DNA of 58,612 bases, from the NCBI GenBank assembly GCA_002722295.1, contig PBLF01000034.1, positions 1 to 58,612 on the forward strand, given 5' to 3'. The position numbers and the translations under genes were made by a program. This DNA is from Stappia sp. Its GTDB lineage: Bacteria; Pseudomonadota; Alphaproteobacteria; Rhizobiales; Stappiaceae. The notes under the pieces are model-generated. The model saw only the letters and a program-made list of their open reading frames with translations, ran no database searches and had not been told where the DNA came from. Positions 6,698-16,687 of the stretch are shown here, one piece after another; position 1 is the first letter of the stretch; each line of letters starts with the position of its first letter.

Positions 6698-8320
6698 ATG
6701 CGACCGTTCCTGACCCTTCACGATCCGGCGACCGCCCGTGGCTACTATGAAAGCGGCGCCTGGCAGAACGACACGTTCTACGATCTGCTGGTCAAGCATG
6801 CCAACCACATGCCGTCCGCGCCCGCCATTCGCGACAGCCGACTTCGGCTGGACTGGCGCAGCCTGCTGGCCCGCGTCGACGCCCTCGCCGACAGCTTTGC
6901 GGATCGCGGCATCGGCGCCGGCGACCGGATATCGATCTGGATGTCCAACCGGGTCGAGGTGATCGTCGCGTTTCTCGCGTGCTCGCGGCTCGGCGTGGCC
7001 TGCAACCCCTCGCTTCACCGAAGCTACACCTGTGGCGAGATCGTCGACCTGCTCAACGAACTCAAGCCGGCCATCGTGATCACCGAGGACGGGTGGGGCG
7101 CGGATCGCGACCGGCACGACTTCGAGGCGATGGTGACGGCGCTTCCCTTCGTGCGGAAGCTCTATACGCCTGCTGACTTTCCGCTACACATCACCGGCAG
7201 TGCCGGCGGTGTGCACCAGAACCCCGACAGCGTTGCCTATCTCGCGTTCACGTCCGGGACGACGGGCAAGCCCAAATGCGTGATGCATTCGTCCAACACG
7301 CTCCTGTCCAACGCCCGTGACCTTGTGCGCGACTGGCAGATTTCCAGCCGCGACGTGATCCTGACGCTGAGCCCGCTGTCGCACCACATCGCATGGGTCG
7401 CGGCGGGGCAGTGGCTGGTCAGCGGCGCCGAACTGGTTGTCGACGATCCGGAACCCGGACAGAGCCGGCTCGACTGGGTCGTCGCGACGGGAGCGACCTA
7501 TGTTCTGGGCGTTCCCACCCACGCCATGGATATCCTTGCCGAGCAGAAGAGCCGGGGCATGGCCAAGATGGGGCGGGTGCGCGTGTTCTACATGGCGGGC
7601 GCGCCGATCCCCGAGGTGCTCGCGCGGTCCTTCGTCGAACAGGGCATCACGCCGCAGAACATCTACGGGATGACGGAAAACTCCTCGCACCAGTATACCC
7701 ATCCGGACGATCCGCTGGATGTCTCGGTGGCGACGTGCGGTCGGGGTGGCCGGTGCTACGACGTGAAGATCTGGGACCCCGAAGACCTTGACCGGGAACT
7801 GCCGGTCGGCGAGCCCGGCGAGATCGGCGGGCGGGGCGCCCTGCTCATGCTCGGCTACTACGGCAACCAGGAAGCCACCTCGAAGTCCTTCAACCGGCAC
7901 GGATACATGATGTCGGGTGATCTGGGCGTCCTCGACGAGCACGGCAACCTGAAGATCCTCGGGCGTTCCAAGGACCTGATCATCCGTGGCGGCCACAACA
8001 TCTTCCCCTCCCGGATCGAAGCCTTGAGCCTCACCCATCCGGGCCTGAGCAAGGCGGCAGCCTTTCCCGTGCCGGACGAGCGGCTGGGCGAGAAGGTGTG
8101 CCTCGCGGTCATCGGCAGCGTGGAGGGCGAGGAGATCCTCGACCACCTGGCGAGAGAGGGGCTGTCCAAGTTCGACATGCCGGAATGGTTCATCGCGATG
8201 GAAGAGCTTCCGCTGACGCCCAGCGGCAAGATCCTCAAGCGCGAGCTGACCGAAATGGTGAAGCGCGGCGATATCTCACCGCGTCCGGTGCGCTATGCCG
8301 CAAGCAAAGTGAAGGCCTGA
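6698..8320 (+). CDS. Acyl-CoA ligase (AMP-forming), AliA/CaiC-like
   Basis: 540 residues, normal for the ANL superfamily. The P-loop TSGTTGKPK is at about 185, the adenylate-site region YGMTEN near 325, the hinge/A8 region GRSKDLIIRGGHN near 425, and the catalytic lysine region PSGKILKREL near 508. It would activate a free carboxylic acid with ATP and CoA to the acyl-CoA that feeds the following enzymes. AGGAGG lies directly before the ATG, 9 bases after the previous stop. The ligase type resembles cyclohexanecarboxylate- and medium-chain-acid CoA ligases; the substrate cannot be read from sequence. Confidence 0.88.
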   Translation: MRPFLTLHDPATARGYYESGAWQNDTFYDLLVKHANHMPSAPAIRDSRLRLDWRSLLARVDALADSFADRGIGAGDRISIWMSNRVEVIVAFLACSRLGVACNPSLHRSYTCGEIVDLLNELKPAIVITEDGWGADRDRHDFEAMVTALPFVRKLYTPADFPLHITGSAGGVHQNPDSVAYLAFTSGTTGKPKCVMHSSNTLLSNARDLVRDWQISSRDVILTLSPLSHHIAWVAAGQWLVSGAELVVDDPEPGQSRLDWVVATGATYVLGVPTHAMDILAEQKSRGMAKMGRVRVFYMAGAPIPEVLARSFVEQGITPQNIYGMTENSSHQYTHPDDPLDVSVATCGRGGRCYDVKIWDPEDLDRELPVGEPGEIGGRGALLMLGYYGNQEATSKSFNRHGYMMSGDLGVLDEHGNLKILGRSKDLIIRGGHNIFPSRIEALSLTHPGLSKAAAFPVPDERLGEKVCLAVIGSVEGEEILDHLAREGLSKFDMPEWFIAMEELPLTPSGKILKRELTEMVKRGDISPRPVRYAASKVKA

Positions 8321-8322
8321 AC

Positions 8323-9096
8323 ATGTCCGTCAGACTGGAGCGGATGGAGGAGTTCGCGCTCCTCACGCTGAACCGTCCCGAAGCGCTCAACGCACTGTCC
8401 TTCGCCATTCTCGCGGAAATCCGCGAGGCGCTGGACGAGGCTGCGCGAATGGAGGGAACCCGGGCGCTTTTCATCACCGGTGCCGGTGACAAGGCGTTCT
8501 GCGCCGGCGCCGACATCAAGGAATTGCGCAACCGGTCGCTGGTCGACCAGCGGCGCGGCGCCGAGTTCGGCCAGGCGGTCTTCGCCAGGCTCGACCGGCT
8601 GCCGGTTCCCTCGGTGGCGCTGGTCAACGGCTACGCCTTCGGAGGCGGGCTCGAACTTGCACTCGCGGCGACATTCCGCCTTTGCAGCGCCAATGCGGTC
8701 TTCGGGCTGCCGGAGGTCAAGCTCGGGCTCATCCCCGGCTACGGCGGAACGCAGCGCCTGCCGCGCGTGATCGGCGAGGCACGGGCCCTCGACATGATCC
8801 TGACCGGCCGCTCGGTGAAGGCCGAGGAGGCGGAGAGGATCGGGCTGGTTCATCGGCTGGTGGGCGAGGGGGACCTGCGGGAAGCCGGGCTCGAGTTCGC
8901 CCGTCGCTTCAGCGGCTACAGCCTTCCGGTTCTCGAATTTGCCCGCCGCGCCGTCCAGCGCGGAAGCGACCTGAACCTGCATGAAGGGCTCCAGCTCGAG
9001 GCGGAGCTCTCGACGCTGGCCTACCGCACCCGCGATGCCGAAGAGGGCATGGCGGCGTTCGAGGAAAAACGCAAACCGGAGTTCACCGATGGCTGA
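8323..9096 (+). CDS. Enoyl-CoA hydratase (crotonase), BadK-like role
   Basis: 257 residues. FCAGADIKE (about 59) and GGGLELAL (about 108) form the CoA and oxyanion-hole region. Both hydratase glutamates are present (GLELA and LPEVKLGLIPG), so real syn-hydratase activity is expected. In the proposed pathway it would hydrate an enoyl-CoA, possibly a ring-unsaturated one. It starts 2 bases after the ligase stop with a modest ribosome site (GAAGG) and overlaps the following SDR gene by 8 bases, so translation is probably coupled. Confidence 0.88.
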   Translation: MSVRLERMEEFALLTLNRPEALNALSFAILAEIREALDEAARMEGTRALFITGAGDKAFCAGADIKELRNRSLVDQRRGAEFGQAVFARLDRLPVPSVALVNGYAFGGGLELALAATFRLCSANAVFGLPEVKLGLIPGYGGTQRLPRVIGEARALDMILTGRSVKAEEAERIGLVHRLVGEGDLREAGLEFARRFSGYSLPVLEFARRAVQRGSDLNLHEGLQLEAELSTLAYRTRDAEEGMAAFEEKRKPEFTDG

Positions 9097-9793
9097 GGGA
9101 CAGATCGTCGTCACCGGAGGATCCAAGGGCATCGGCCTCGCCATCGCCAGGGATCTCGTGTCGCGAGGCAGGGACGTCGTCTGCCTGTCGCGCTCCGGAA
9201 CCGGAGAGTTCGGCCGCCATGTGGCCTGCGACATGACCGACGAGGCGGCCGTGCGCGAGGTCATGGCGGGCATTGCCGCCGAGGGGCCCGTCGCGGCGCT
9301 GGTGAACAACGCGGGGGTTCACATCACCGCGCCGGCGGGGTCGTTCTCCGTCGAGGACTTCGAGCGCACCATGGCGCTCAACGCCACCGCCGTCATGGTC
9401 GCGGCGCGCGAGGTCTTTCCGCACCTGCAGGAGCGCGGCGGAACCGTCGTCAACATCGGCTCGCTGTTCGACAAGATCGGCGCGCCGGGGAACCTTGCCT
9501 ACTGCGCCTCCAAGGCTGCGGTGGCCGCGATGACTCGGGTCATGGCGGTGGAATGGGCGCGGTACGGCATCAGCGTTCTCAATGTCGCGCCCGGATACAT
9601 CGAGACTGACCTGAACCGCGACTATCTCGCCCGGGAGAAGGTCCAGGCCTGGATGAAGACACGCATCCCGGCCGGCGGGCCGGGCTGTCCGGACGACGTC
9701 GCGCGTCTGGTCGGGTCCCTCATCAGCGAAGCGACTCCCTTCCTGACGGGGGAGACCATCTACATCGACGGCGGCCAGGGGATGAACCACTGA
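9089..9793 (+). CDS. Short-chain dehydrogenase/reductase, BadH-like role
   Basis: 234 residues. The classical SDR pattern is clear: TGGSKGIG cofactor loop near the N-terminus, NNAG, a Ser in NIGS, and YCASK with the catalytic Tyr and Lys. In context it would oxidise a hydroxyacyl-CoA to the ketoacyl-CoA used by the BadI-like protein, as BadH does for 2-hydroxycyclohexanecarboxyl-CoA. Having this SDR alongside two ordinary 3-hydroxyacyl-CoA dehydrogenases argues for two different hydroxy intermediates, for example ring and open chain. The ATG at 9089 overlaps the hydratase gene by 8 bases; the upstream frame is a shadow. Confidence 0.85.
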   Translation: MAEGQIVVTGGSKGIGLAIARDLVSRGRDVVCLSRSGTGEFGRHVACDMTDEAAVREVMAGIAAEGPVAALVNNAGVHITAPAGSFSVEDFERTMALNATAVMVAAREVFPHLQERGGTVVNIGSLFDKIGAPGNLAYCASKAAVAAMTRVMAVEWARYGISVLNVAPGYIETDLNRDYLAREKVQAWMKTRIPAGGPGCPDDVARLVGSLISEATPFLTGETIYIDGGQGMNH

Positions 9794-10959
9794 TGAAACT
9801 GCTGGAACAGCTTGCCCGTACGCGCGGGTGGAACGAGGAAGAACGCCTGATCCTCGATCAGGTGCAGCGGGTTGCCGACGAGGTGATCGCGCCCAACGCG
9901 GAACATGTCGATCGCACCAGCGAGTTTCCCTGGGAAAACGTTCGTGCGCTCAACGAACTGGGTCTCAATGCGGTCTTCGTGCCCGAGGAATACGGCGGGA
10001 TGCCCATGTCCTACCGCCTCTACCTCGAGATCGTTTCGGTCATCTCCGAGGCCTGCGCGTCCACGGGCATCATCTGGGCGACGAACTTTCACGGCATGAA
10101 GCCGCTGATCCAGTACGGCAACGACGAGCAGCGCGCCCGCCTGCTGCCGCGCATCGCCGAGGGTGGTCTCGGCGCCCTTGCGATCACGGAGTCCACGGCC
10201 GGGTCGGATGCGACCGGAATGCGCACGACCTTCACGCCCGACGGTGACGACATCCTCGTGAAGGGATCCAAGATCTTCATCTCCAACGGCGATGTCGCGG
10301 ACCTCTACCTGCTGTTCGGAAAGTGGTCCGAAATCGAGGACCCGAAGAAGTCCATCTCGGTGCTGATCCTGGAGAGGGGAACGCCGGGCTTCGACGTGGT
10401 CTCCAAGGAACACAAGATGGGCCACAACGGCTCGTCCACCTGCGCGCTGTCCTTCGACAACTGCCGGGTGCCGCGCGCCAACCTGCTCGGCGCGCCGGGC
10501 GACGGCCTTGCGATCCTTCTGGCCTCGCTGAACAAGTCCCGCCCCTCCGTTGCCGCCCACGCCCGGGGGATCGCCCGCGCGGCCTTCAAGGACATGGTCG
10601 CCTACGGCAACGACCGGGTGCAGGGCGGAAAGCGGGTTCTCGACTTCCAGGCGAACCAGTTCACGCTCGCCGACCTGGCGGCGGAACTCGCAATGGTGGA
10701 GCACTGGACCGACTACGTCGGAGGTCTCGTGGACCAGGGCATCGAGGACATGGGGCTCGAGGCGTCGGTCGCCAAGCTGCGTGCCTCGGACCTCGCCATG
10801 AAGATGGCGATCGAATGCGTCCAGTTTCACGGCGGCTACGGTTACTGCCAGGACTATCGTGCCGAACGGCTGATGCGCGACGCCAAGATCACGCAGATCT
10901 GGGAAGGTACCAACCAGATCCATCGTCAACTTCTCGGACGGAGCTTCGTTGCCAAATGA
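9793..10959 (+). CDS. Acyl-CoA dehydrogenase
   Basis: 388 residues, the usual length of flavin acyl-CoA dehydrogenases. The FAD/substrate region ALAITESTAGSD and the C-terminal active-site stretch IWEGTNQIHRQLLGR (catalytic Glu near 371) are present. It would insert the first double bond into the activated acid, AliB- or BadJ-like in the proposed scheme. The start overlaps the SDR stop by one base (TGATG), and the stop overlaps the next start by four (ATGA), so this is a tight operon. Confidence 0.92.
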   Translation: MKLLEQLARTRGWNEEERLILDQVQRVADEVIAPNAEHVDRTSEFPWENVRALNELGLNAVFVPEEYGGMPMSYRLYLEIVSVISEACASTGIIWATNFHGMKPLIQYGNDEQRARLLPRIAEGGLGALAITESTAGSDATGMRTTFTPDGDDILVKGSKIFISNGDVADLYLLFGKWSEIEDPKKSISVLILERGTPGFDVVSKEHKMGHNGSSTCALSFDNCRVPRANLLGAPGDGLAILLASLNKSRPSVAAHARGIARAAFKDMVAYGNDRVQGGKRVLDFQANQFTLADLAAELAMVEHWTDYVGGLVDQGIEDMGLEASVAKLRASDLAMKMAIECVQFHGGYGYCQDYRAERLMRDAKITQIWEGTNQIHRQLLGRSFVAK

Positions 10960-12473
10960 CCAGTATCAGGAAAGTGGGCGTCTGCGGCGCCGGCGGCACC
11001 ATGGGCGCGGGCATTGCGATGGTCTCCGCCCGCGCGGGCTTCGAGACGGTGTGCTTCGACCAGTCCGCACAGGGGCTCGAGCGGTCTCGCAAGGCGGCGG
11101 AAGACTTTTTCGCCAAGGCCGTCGCGAAGGGGCGCATGAGCGAGGCGGAGCGCGATGCCGCGCTCGCGCGCATGATCGATGCGACCGACCTCTCCGCGCT
11201 TGCCGATTGCGATCTGGTGATCGAGGCGATCTTCGAGGATCTCGAAACCAAGAGGGAGCTTTTCTCCCGTCTCAACGAGGTGTGCGCCCCGCGGACGATC
11301 TTCGCGTCCAACACCTCCACCCTCTCGATCACGCAGATCGCCGGCGGGTGCGGTCGTGAGGACCGGGTCGTCGGCATGCATTTCTGCCTGCCTGCCCAGT
11401 TGATGAAGCTGATCGAGATGTCGCGCGGGCTGAACACGGACGACGAGGCCTTCGCCGCCGCCTGGGCGTGGACGGAAGCCGCGGGCCAGCTTCCCGTCGA
11501 AACCCGGGACCGGCCGGGCTTCATTCTCAATGCGCTCCTGGTGCCGTTCAACAACGACGTCCTGCGCGCGGTCGAGGCGGGTGTCGCGACGCCCGAGGAC
11601 ATCGATACCGCGATCTGCACGGGGCTCGGATACAAGATGGGGCCGTGCCGCCTGATCGACCTGATCGGACTGGACACCCAGGTTCGCCTCGGCGAGGCGT
11701 TCTATCCGATCACGCTCGATCCGCGCGCGTCGGTTCCGCCGATCCTGCGTCGGATGGTGGCGGCCGGACGCCTGGGCGCAAAATCCGGGCGCGGGCTGCT
11801 CAGCGGACTGTCGCGCGAAAAGGCGACCGAGGCCCCGGACTTCACGCTTGCCGGGACGAATGAAAGCCGCTCGTTTCCCGCAGGCGACGCTTTCCTGTCC
11901 GCCGCAACCGAAACGGGCGACGTCACGGTTTGCCTCGGGGGAGCCTATGCGCCGGATCCCGCCAGGCTCGCCGTGCTGGTCGAACTCGATACCGAGTGCC
12001 TCGCCCACCATACCGGAGAAGAGACCCCGGGACGCGAAGGTTCGAATGTCGTCGGTTTCGCGCGCTACCGGAACGGTGCGGACGCTCCCTCGCGTCTCGT
12101 AGAGATCGTGTGTCAGCCCGACACCAGCCCGGCGGCGATCGAGGCCGCCCGTGCCGTGTTCGAGGTGGTCGGCCTTGAAACCGTTGTGTGCGCCGACAGG
12201 CCCGGGCGTATCGTCGATCGGCTTGTCCGTCCAAAGTACAACGACGCGCTGCGCTTCCTCGACGACGGTCTTGCCTCCGCCGAGGACATGGACAAGACCT
12301 GCAGCCTCGGGCTCGGCTATCCCGACGGCCCGATCGAGCGGACCGTCCGTGGCGGTCTTGCCCGTCACTGGACGGTGACGACCGCCATCCATCGCATGAC
12401 CGGGCTGCCGGGCTTCATCCCGGCACGTGCAGCCGTGATCGCCGCCGACAGGGCGAAGGCGGGTGCGTCGTGA
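10956..12473 (+). CDS. 3-hydroxyacyl-CoA dehydrogenase, two-module type, divergent active-site neighbourhood
   Basis: 505 residues: an NAD-binding Rossmann domain (GAGGTMGAG at 9-17), a first C-terminal helical domain ending near 280, and a second partial C-terminal domain (about 415-495). The catalytic His (GMHF, about 142), the SNTS serine and the Asn of FILNALL are kept. The normally conserved HFFNP sequence is HFCLP here, unlike the second dehydrogenase of the operon (13483-14985), which has the standard form. This suggests a different hydroxyacyl substrate. It overlaps its neighbours by 4 bases on both sides. Confidence 0.88.
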   Translation: MTSIRKVGVCGAGGTMGAGIAMVSARAGFETVCFDQSAQGLERSRKAAEDFFAKAVAKGRMSEAERDAALARMIDATDLSALADCDLVIEAIFEDLETKRELFSRLNEVCAPRTIFASNTSTLSITQIAGGCGREDRVVGMHFCLPAQLMKLIEMSRGLNTDDEAFAAAWAWTEAAGQLPVETRDRPGFILNALLVPFNNDVLRAVEAGVATPEDIDTAICTGLGYKMGPCRLIDLIGLDTQVRLGEAFYPITLDPRASVPPILRRMVAAGRLGAKSGRGLLSGLSREKATEAPDFTLAGTNESRSFPAGDAFLSAATETGDVTVCLGGAYAPDPARLAVLVELDTECLAHHTGEETPGREGSNVVGFARYRNGADAPSRLVEIVCQPDTSPAAIEAARAVFEVVGLETVVCADRPGRIVDRLVRPKYNDALRFLDDGLASAEDMDKTCSLGLGYPDGPIERTVRGGLARHWTVTTAIHRMTGLPGFIPARAAVIAADRAKAGAS

Positions 12474-13486
12474 GGGCCGCGCTCGTCACCCAGTATGGCC
12501 CCTGGCGCGACCTCCGGGTCGGGAACCTTGCCGAACCGGTTGCCGGCGATGACGAACTCCTCCTGGAAGTCGAGGCGTCCGAGGTCAACTTTCCCGACAT
12601 CCTGCATGTGGAGGGTCGCTATCAGGTCAAGGTCCCGCTGCCGTTCGCCCCGGGGCTTGGAGGCGTCGGTCGCGTGCTTTCCGCAGGGAGCGCGGTCGGG
12701 GACTTCACGGTGGGCCAGCGCGTCCTGGCGCTGCCGGTTCACGGCATGCATGCGGAAAGGGTGGCGGTGAAGGCCGATCACTGCTTCGCCGTGCCCGACG
12801 ATGTGCCCTCCGACATCGCGGCCGCGTTGGGCCTCGTGTACCAGACGTCCTGGTTCGGGCTTTTCGCCCGCGCCGATTTCAGGCCGGCCGACCGGGTTCT
12901 GGTTCTCGGTGCGAGCGGAGGCATCGGGATGGCCACCATCCAGCTTGCGCGCGCGCTGGGCGCGCTCCAGGTGATCGCGGCGACACGAGGAGCCGAGGGC
13001 GCGCGGGTGGCTCGTGAACTGGGAGCGGATGCTGTTGTCGACACGGCCGCCCCGGACCTTCGCGACAGTCTGCGGGCGCATGTTCTGGAGTTGACCGACG
13101 GGCACGGTGCGGATGTCGTGATCGATCCGGTTGGCGGTCCGGTCGCCGAAGCCGCCTTGCGGGCCATGGCCTGGGAGGGACGCTACGTGGTTATCGGCTT
13201 TGCCGCCGGCGATATTCCCTCCTTCCGGGCGAACTATCTGCTGGTCAAGAACATCTCTGTTTCCGGCCTGCAGTGGACGGACTATCGCAAACGGGACCTC
13301 GCCAGGGTTCGCGACGCGCAGGAGCGCATCTTCGGACTTTGGCGGGAGGGGCGGCTGAAGCCGCGCATTTCCAGCAAGCTTCCGCTTTCGCGCATCCACG
13401 ATGCCTTCGAGGCGCTGGAACAGGGAGCCGCGCGAGGAAAGATCGTCCTTGTCCCCGACAGGCTTTGGGACGGAGGCACGGCATGA
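12470..13486 (+). CDS. MDR-family zinc-free alcohol dehydrogenase / NADPH:quinone oxidoreductase-like
   Basis: 338 residues. The N-terminal GroES-like domain ([15 protein letters not shown]) and the nucleotide-binding loop [16 protein letters not shown] (about 142) mark the quinone-oxidoreductase branch of the medium-chain reductases. No structural or catalytic zinc Cys cluster is seen. In a CoA-ester operon such proteins may reduce an enone or enoyl-CoA. The start is a GTG at 12470 overlapping the previous stop (GTGA). The stop overlaps the next ATG. Confidence 0.85.
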   Translation: MRAALVTQYGPWRDLRVGNLAEPVAGDDELLLEVEASEVNFPDILHVEGRYQVKVPLPFAPGLGGVGRVLSAGSAVGDFTVGQRVLALPVHGMHAERVAVKADHCFAVPDDVPSDIAAALGLVYQTSWFGLFARADFRPADRVLVLGASGGIGMATIQLARALGALQVIAATRGAEGARVARELGADAVVDTAAPDLRDSLRAHVLELTDGHGADVVIDPVGGPVAEAALRAMAWEGRYVVIGFAAGDIPSFRANYLLVKNISVSGLQWTDYRKRDLARVRDAQERIFGLWREGRLKPRISSKLPLSRIHDAFEALEQGAARGKIVLVPDRLWDGGTA

Positions 13487-14985
13487 GCGGGGAGCCACTG
13501 GGAACCGACGTCGTCGTCGCGGTCGTGGGAGCGGGCACGATGGGGGCCGGCATCGCGCAGGTCGCGGCGGCTGGCGGTCATGATGTTCTGCTCTACGATG
13601 CCGTTCCGGGAGCCGCCGCCGCCGGCCTGTCGCGCCTGTCCGAGGGGCTGGAACGCCGTGTCGCGCGGGGACGCATGGCCAGGGCGGACGCGAATGCGCT
13701 TGTCGGGCGCATCCGTCTGGCTGGTGAGCTGAAGGACCTTGCCCCGGCAGGCCTGGTGATCGAGGCCATCGTCGAGCGCCTCGACATCAAGCGCCAGCTC
13801 TTTGGCGACCTTGAAGAGATCCTGTCCGAAACGGCGATCCTTGCGACCAACACATCCTCGATCTCCGTTACCGCCATCGGGGCCGGCCTGCAACGCCCGG
13901 GCAATCTCGTGGGAATGCACTTCTTCAATCCGGCGCCGGTGATGAAGCTGGTGGAGGTCGTCTCGGGTCTTGCCACCGACCCCGGGGTGGCCGGCTGCAT
14001 CTTCGAAACGGCGGCACGCTGGGGCAAGAAGCCCGTCCATGCGAAGTCGACCCCGGGCTTTATCGTCAACCGGGTGGCCCGGCCCTTTTATGCCGAGGCG
14101 CTTCGCGTGGTGGAGGAAGGCGCGGCTCCGCCCGCTCTGGTGGACACGCTGCTGACGGCGGGAGCCGGGTTCCCCATGGGGCCGTTCCGGCTGATGGACC
14201 TGATCGGCAACGACGTCAATTCCGCGGTTACCCGCTCGACATTCGAGGCCTATTTCGGCGATCCGCGCTACCGTCCCTCGCAGTTGCAGGGGGAGATGGT
14301 CGCCGCCGGTCGCCTGGGCCGCAAGTCCGGTCGCGGGTTCTACGACTACGACGGGGAGGAGCCGGCCACCGAGCCGTTCCAGCCGCGCCCCGTGGACGGT
14401 GTCGTGAAGGTTTCCGGCGACAGCGCGCCATTGGCGGGATTGTTGTCCCGGCTTCGGGACAACGGCGTGGAACTGCGTCTCGAGCAGGGGGAGGGGGACT
14501 GCGTCCTGTCCTTCGGAAGCGCGTGCCTGACCGTCACGGACGGGCGTCCGGCCACCTTGCGCGAGGAAACGGCGGCGAGGGGGCTCGTCGTCTTCGACCT
14601 TGCCGACGACTACTCCAGCGTGACGGATATCGCGATCGCGGTGCACGACGCGGCCCCGCCGGAGGCGCTGAATGACGCGGTGGCGCTGTTCGCGGCCGCG
14701 GGGATACGGGCTCATGCGCTAGACGATACGCCTGGCCTTGTCGTGGCCCGGACCCTGGCGATGCTGGCGAGCGAGGCGGCCGAGGCCGTGCTGACGGGCG
14801 TTGCCAGCGTCGAGGGCGTGGATACCGCGATGCGCTTCGGGCTCAACTACCCCAGGGGGCCGCTTGAATGGGCTCGGCATTTCGGCGCGGGCCGGCTGCT
14901 GGCGATCCTCGATGGCATGTACGAAAGCTATGGTGATGACCGCTATCGTGCATCGGTCAAGTTGCGCAGGATCGCGAGAGGGTGA
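13483..14985 (+). CDS. 3-hydroxyacyl-CoA dehydrogenase (PaaH-like two-module type)
   Basis: 500 residues. Rossmann loop [33 protein letters not shown] (catalytic His near 145) and [14 protein letters not shown] are canonical. A linker and a second C-terminal domain follow ([13 protein letters not shown] near 465), as in PaaH/PaaC-type enzymes. It would oxidise a straight-chain 3-hydroxyacyl-CoA, for example an open-ring dicarboxylate derivative, before thiolysis. It is the last gene of the rightward operon. Confidence 0.92.
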   Translation: MSGEPLGTDVVVAVVGAGTMGAGIAQVAAAGGHDVLLYDAVPGAAAAGLSRLSEGLERRVARGRMARADANALVGRIRLAGELKDLAPAGLVIEAIVERLDIKRQLFGDLEEILSETAILATNTSSISVTAIGAGLQRPGNLVGMHFFNPAPVMKLVEVVSGLATDPGVAGCIFETAARWGKKPVHAKSTPGFIVNRVARPFYAEALRVVEEGAAPPALVDTLLTAGAGFPMGPFRLMDLIGNDVNSAVTRSTFEAYFGDPRYRPSQLQGEMVAAGRLGRKSGRGFYDYDGEEPATEPFQPRPVDGVVKVSGDSAPLAGLLSRLRDNGVELRLEQGEGDCVLSFGSACLTVTDGRPATLREETAARGLVVFDLADDYSSVTDIAIAVHDAAPPEALNDAVALFAAAGIRAHALDDTPGLVVARTLAMLASEAAEAVLTGVASVEGVDTAMRFGLNYPRGPLEWARHFGAGRLLAILDGMYESYGDDRYRASVKLRRIARG

Positions 14986-14990
14986 CGACG

Positions 14991-15026
14991 CCCCTCGCCA
15001 GGCGCATCGCGCGCACGGGCGAGGGG
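14991..15026 (+). terminator. Hairpin after the catabolic operon
   Basis: CCCCTCGCC (14991-14999) pairs with GGCGAGGGG (15018-15026) over 9 bp, 6 bases after the last operon stop. There is no T-run behind it, so termination may be weak or Rho-dependent. Confidence 0.4.
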
Positions 15027-15185
15027 TCGAACGGTCCGACATGGCGACGCGGGCGGACACGGGGGGTGAACGCGCCCGGTCCCATGTCGGCACATCCCGA
15101 GTGGCGATCCGTGAAGGCCGGGTCCGGACCCTGTCAAATCGGGGTAGGGTTCGGGCCGGAAATGGGCTAAGGCTTTGCCGAGTCA

Positions 15186-16655
15186 TTGACGACGAGAGAC
15201 GCCCGGCACGTGATTTCGCTGCGCCCCGTTCTGAACGTTCTCGGCTTCCTCCACGTGGGGCTTGCCACGGCCATGCTGATTCCGGCGATGGTGGATGTCG
15301 CGGCGCGCAATGCCGACTGGCAGGCCTTCGTCATGTCCGCGCTCATCACCGGGCTCATCGGCCTGCTGCTGTCCGTTGCCGTTGGCGGATCGCTGGGCGA
15401 CGGGCTCAACATGCGCCAGACGTTCATCCTCACCACGCTGTCCTGGGTCACGCTGCCGGCCTTCGGCGCGCTGCCGTTCCTGTGGCTGGGCGTGGGCTAT
15501 GCGGATGCGGTGTTCGAGGCCGTGTCGGGTTTCACCACGACCGGCTCCACCGTGCTCTCGGGTCTCGACGGCCTGCCTCCCGGACTGCTCGTGTGGCGTT
15601 CGCTCATGCAGTGGATGGGCGGCGTCGGCATCATCGTCATGGCCATCGTTCTGCTGCCGTTCCTGCGCATCGGCGGCATGCAGCTTTTCCAGAGCGAGAA
15701 TTCCGACCGCAGCGAGAAGATCGTTGCCCGTTCCATCGAGCTGGTGCGCCTCATCGGCGTGTCCTATCTGTTCCTGACGGCGCTTTGCGGCCTCGCCTAC
15801 TGGGCGAGCGGCATGGAGCCCTTCGACGCGGTGAACCATGCGTTCACGACCGTCAGCACGGGCGGCTATTCCACCCATGACGCGTCCTTCGCCTATTTCA
15901 CCGCGCCGGCGACGGCCTGGATCGCCATCGTCTTCATGGTGATCGGCGCGCTGCCCTTCGTGCTCATCATCCAGGGCCTGCGCGGCGAACCCATGGCCCT
16001 GTGGCGCGATCCGCAGGTGCGCGCCTTCCTCGGCTTCATCGTCATCGTGTCGCTCGCCGTGACCGTCTACATCGGCCTCGTGCACCGGGTGGAGTTCGAG
16101 GATGCCCTGCGCATGTCCGCCTTCAACATGATCGCGGTGGTCACCGGCACCGGCTACGCCTATGGCGACTACACCACTTGGGGGGCGCCCATCGTCGTGC
16201 TGGCGCTGCTGCTGAAGTTCGTCGGCGGCTGCACGGGCTCGACCACGGGCGGCATCAAGATCTTTCGTTTCCTGGTGTTCTTCGGCACCGTGCGCGCCCA
16301 CCTGCGCCGCATGGTGCGGCCGAACCGCGTCGTGCCGGAGCTTTACGGCAACACGCGGCTGACGCAGGAGCTCTCCTTCTCGGTGCTTGCCTTCCTTGTG
16401 GTCTACATGGGCACGGTCGGCGTGATCACGCTGGCGCTCGCCGCCTTCGACCTCGACCTGCTGACCGCGCTGTCGGCGGCGGCGACGTCGGTCGGCAACG
16501 TGGGACCGGGCATCGGTCCGATCATCGGCCCGGCGGGCAACTTCTCCTCGCTGCCGGATGGTGCGAAGTGGATCCTCTCCTTCGCCATGCTGATGGGCCG
16601 GCTCGAACTCTTCACCGTCATCGTGCTGCTCGACCCCGACTTCTGGTCGCGCTGA
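15186..16655 (+). CDS. trkH: TrkH family potassium uptake protein
   Basis: 489 residues, membrane-embedded throughout. The four pore repeats are visible as [32 protein letters not shown] and SVGNVGPG, each with the filter Gly, plus [15 protein letters not shown] in the third repeat region. It forms the K+ channel-like subunit that works with a cytosolic TrkA. The start is uncertain: a TTG at 15186 gives this frame, and a GTG near 15210 would still keep the first membrane helix. It begins a new transcriptional unit 200 bases after the catabolic operon and runs into sfsA. Confidence 0.93.
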   Translation: MTTRDARHVISLRPVLNVLGFLHVGLATAMLIPAMVDVAARNADWQAFVMSALITGLIGLLLSVAVGGSLGDGLNMRQTFILTTLSWVTLPAFGALPFLWLGVGYADAVFEAVSGFTTTGSTVLSGLDGLPPGLLVWRSLMQWMGGVGIIVMAIVLLPFLRIGGMQLFQSENSDRSEKIVARSIELVRLIGVSYLFLTALCGLAYWASGMEPFDAVNHAFTTVSTGGYSTHDASFAYFTAPATAWIAIVFMVIGALPFVLIIQGLRGEPMALWRDPQVRAFLGFIVIVSLAVTVYIGLVHRVEFEDALRMSAFNMIAVVTGTGYAYGDYTTWGAPIVVLALLLKFVGGCTGSTTGGIKIFRFLVFFGTVRAHLRRMVRPNRVVPELYGNTRLTQELSFSVLAFLVVYMGTVGVITLALAAFDLDLLTALSAAATSVGNVGPGIGPIIGPAGNFSSLPDGAKWILSFAMLMGRLELFTVIVLLDPDFWSR

Positions 16656-16687
16656 GCCGGCATCAACAGCCCGCCAGGAGCTTGCCC

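Noticed and set aside
4653..14985. Carnitine (Cai) or phenylacetate (Paa) degradation
   Set aside because: A CaiB-like transferase, ligase and dehydrogenase fit partly, but no CaiT transporter or Paa monooxygenase/PaaZ genes are present, and the BadI-type hydrolase fits neither.
15183..16301. Long His/Gln-rich antisense frame opposite trkH
   Set aside because: High-GC shadow frame without a recognisable product; the plus strand codes for a clear TrkH.
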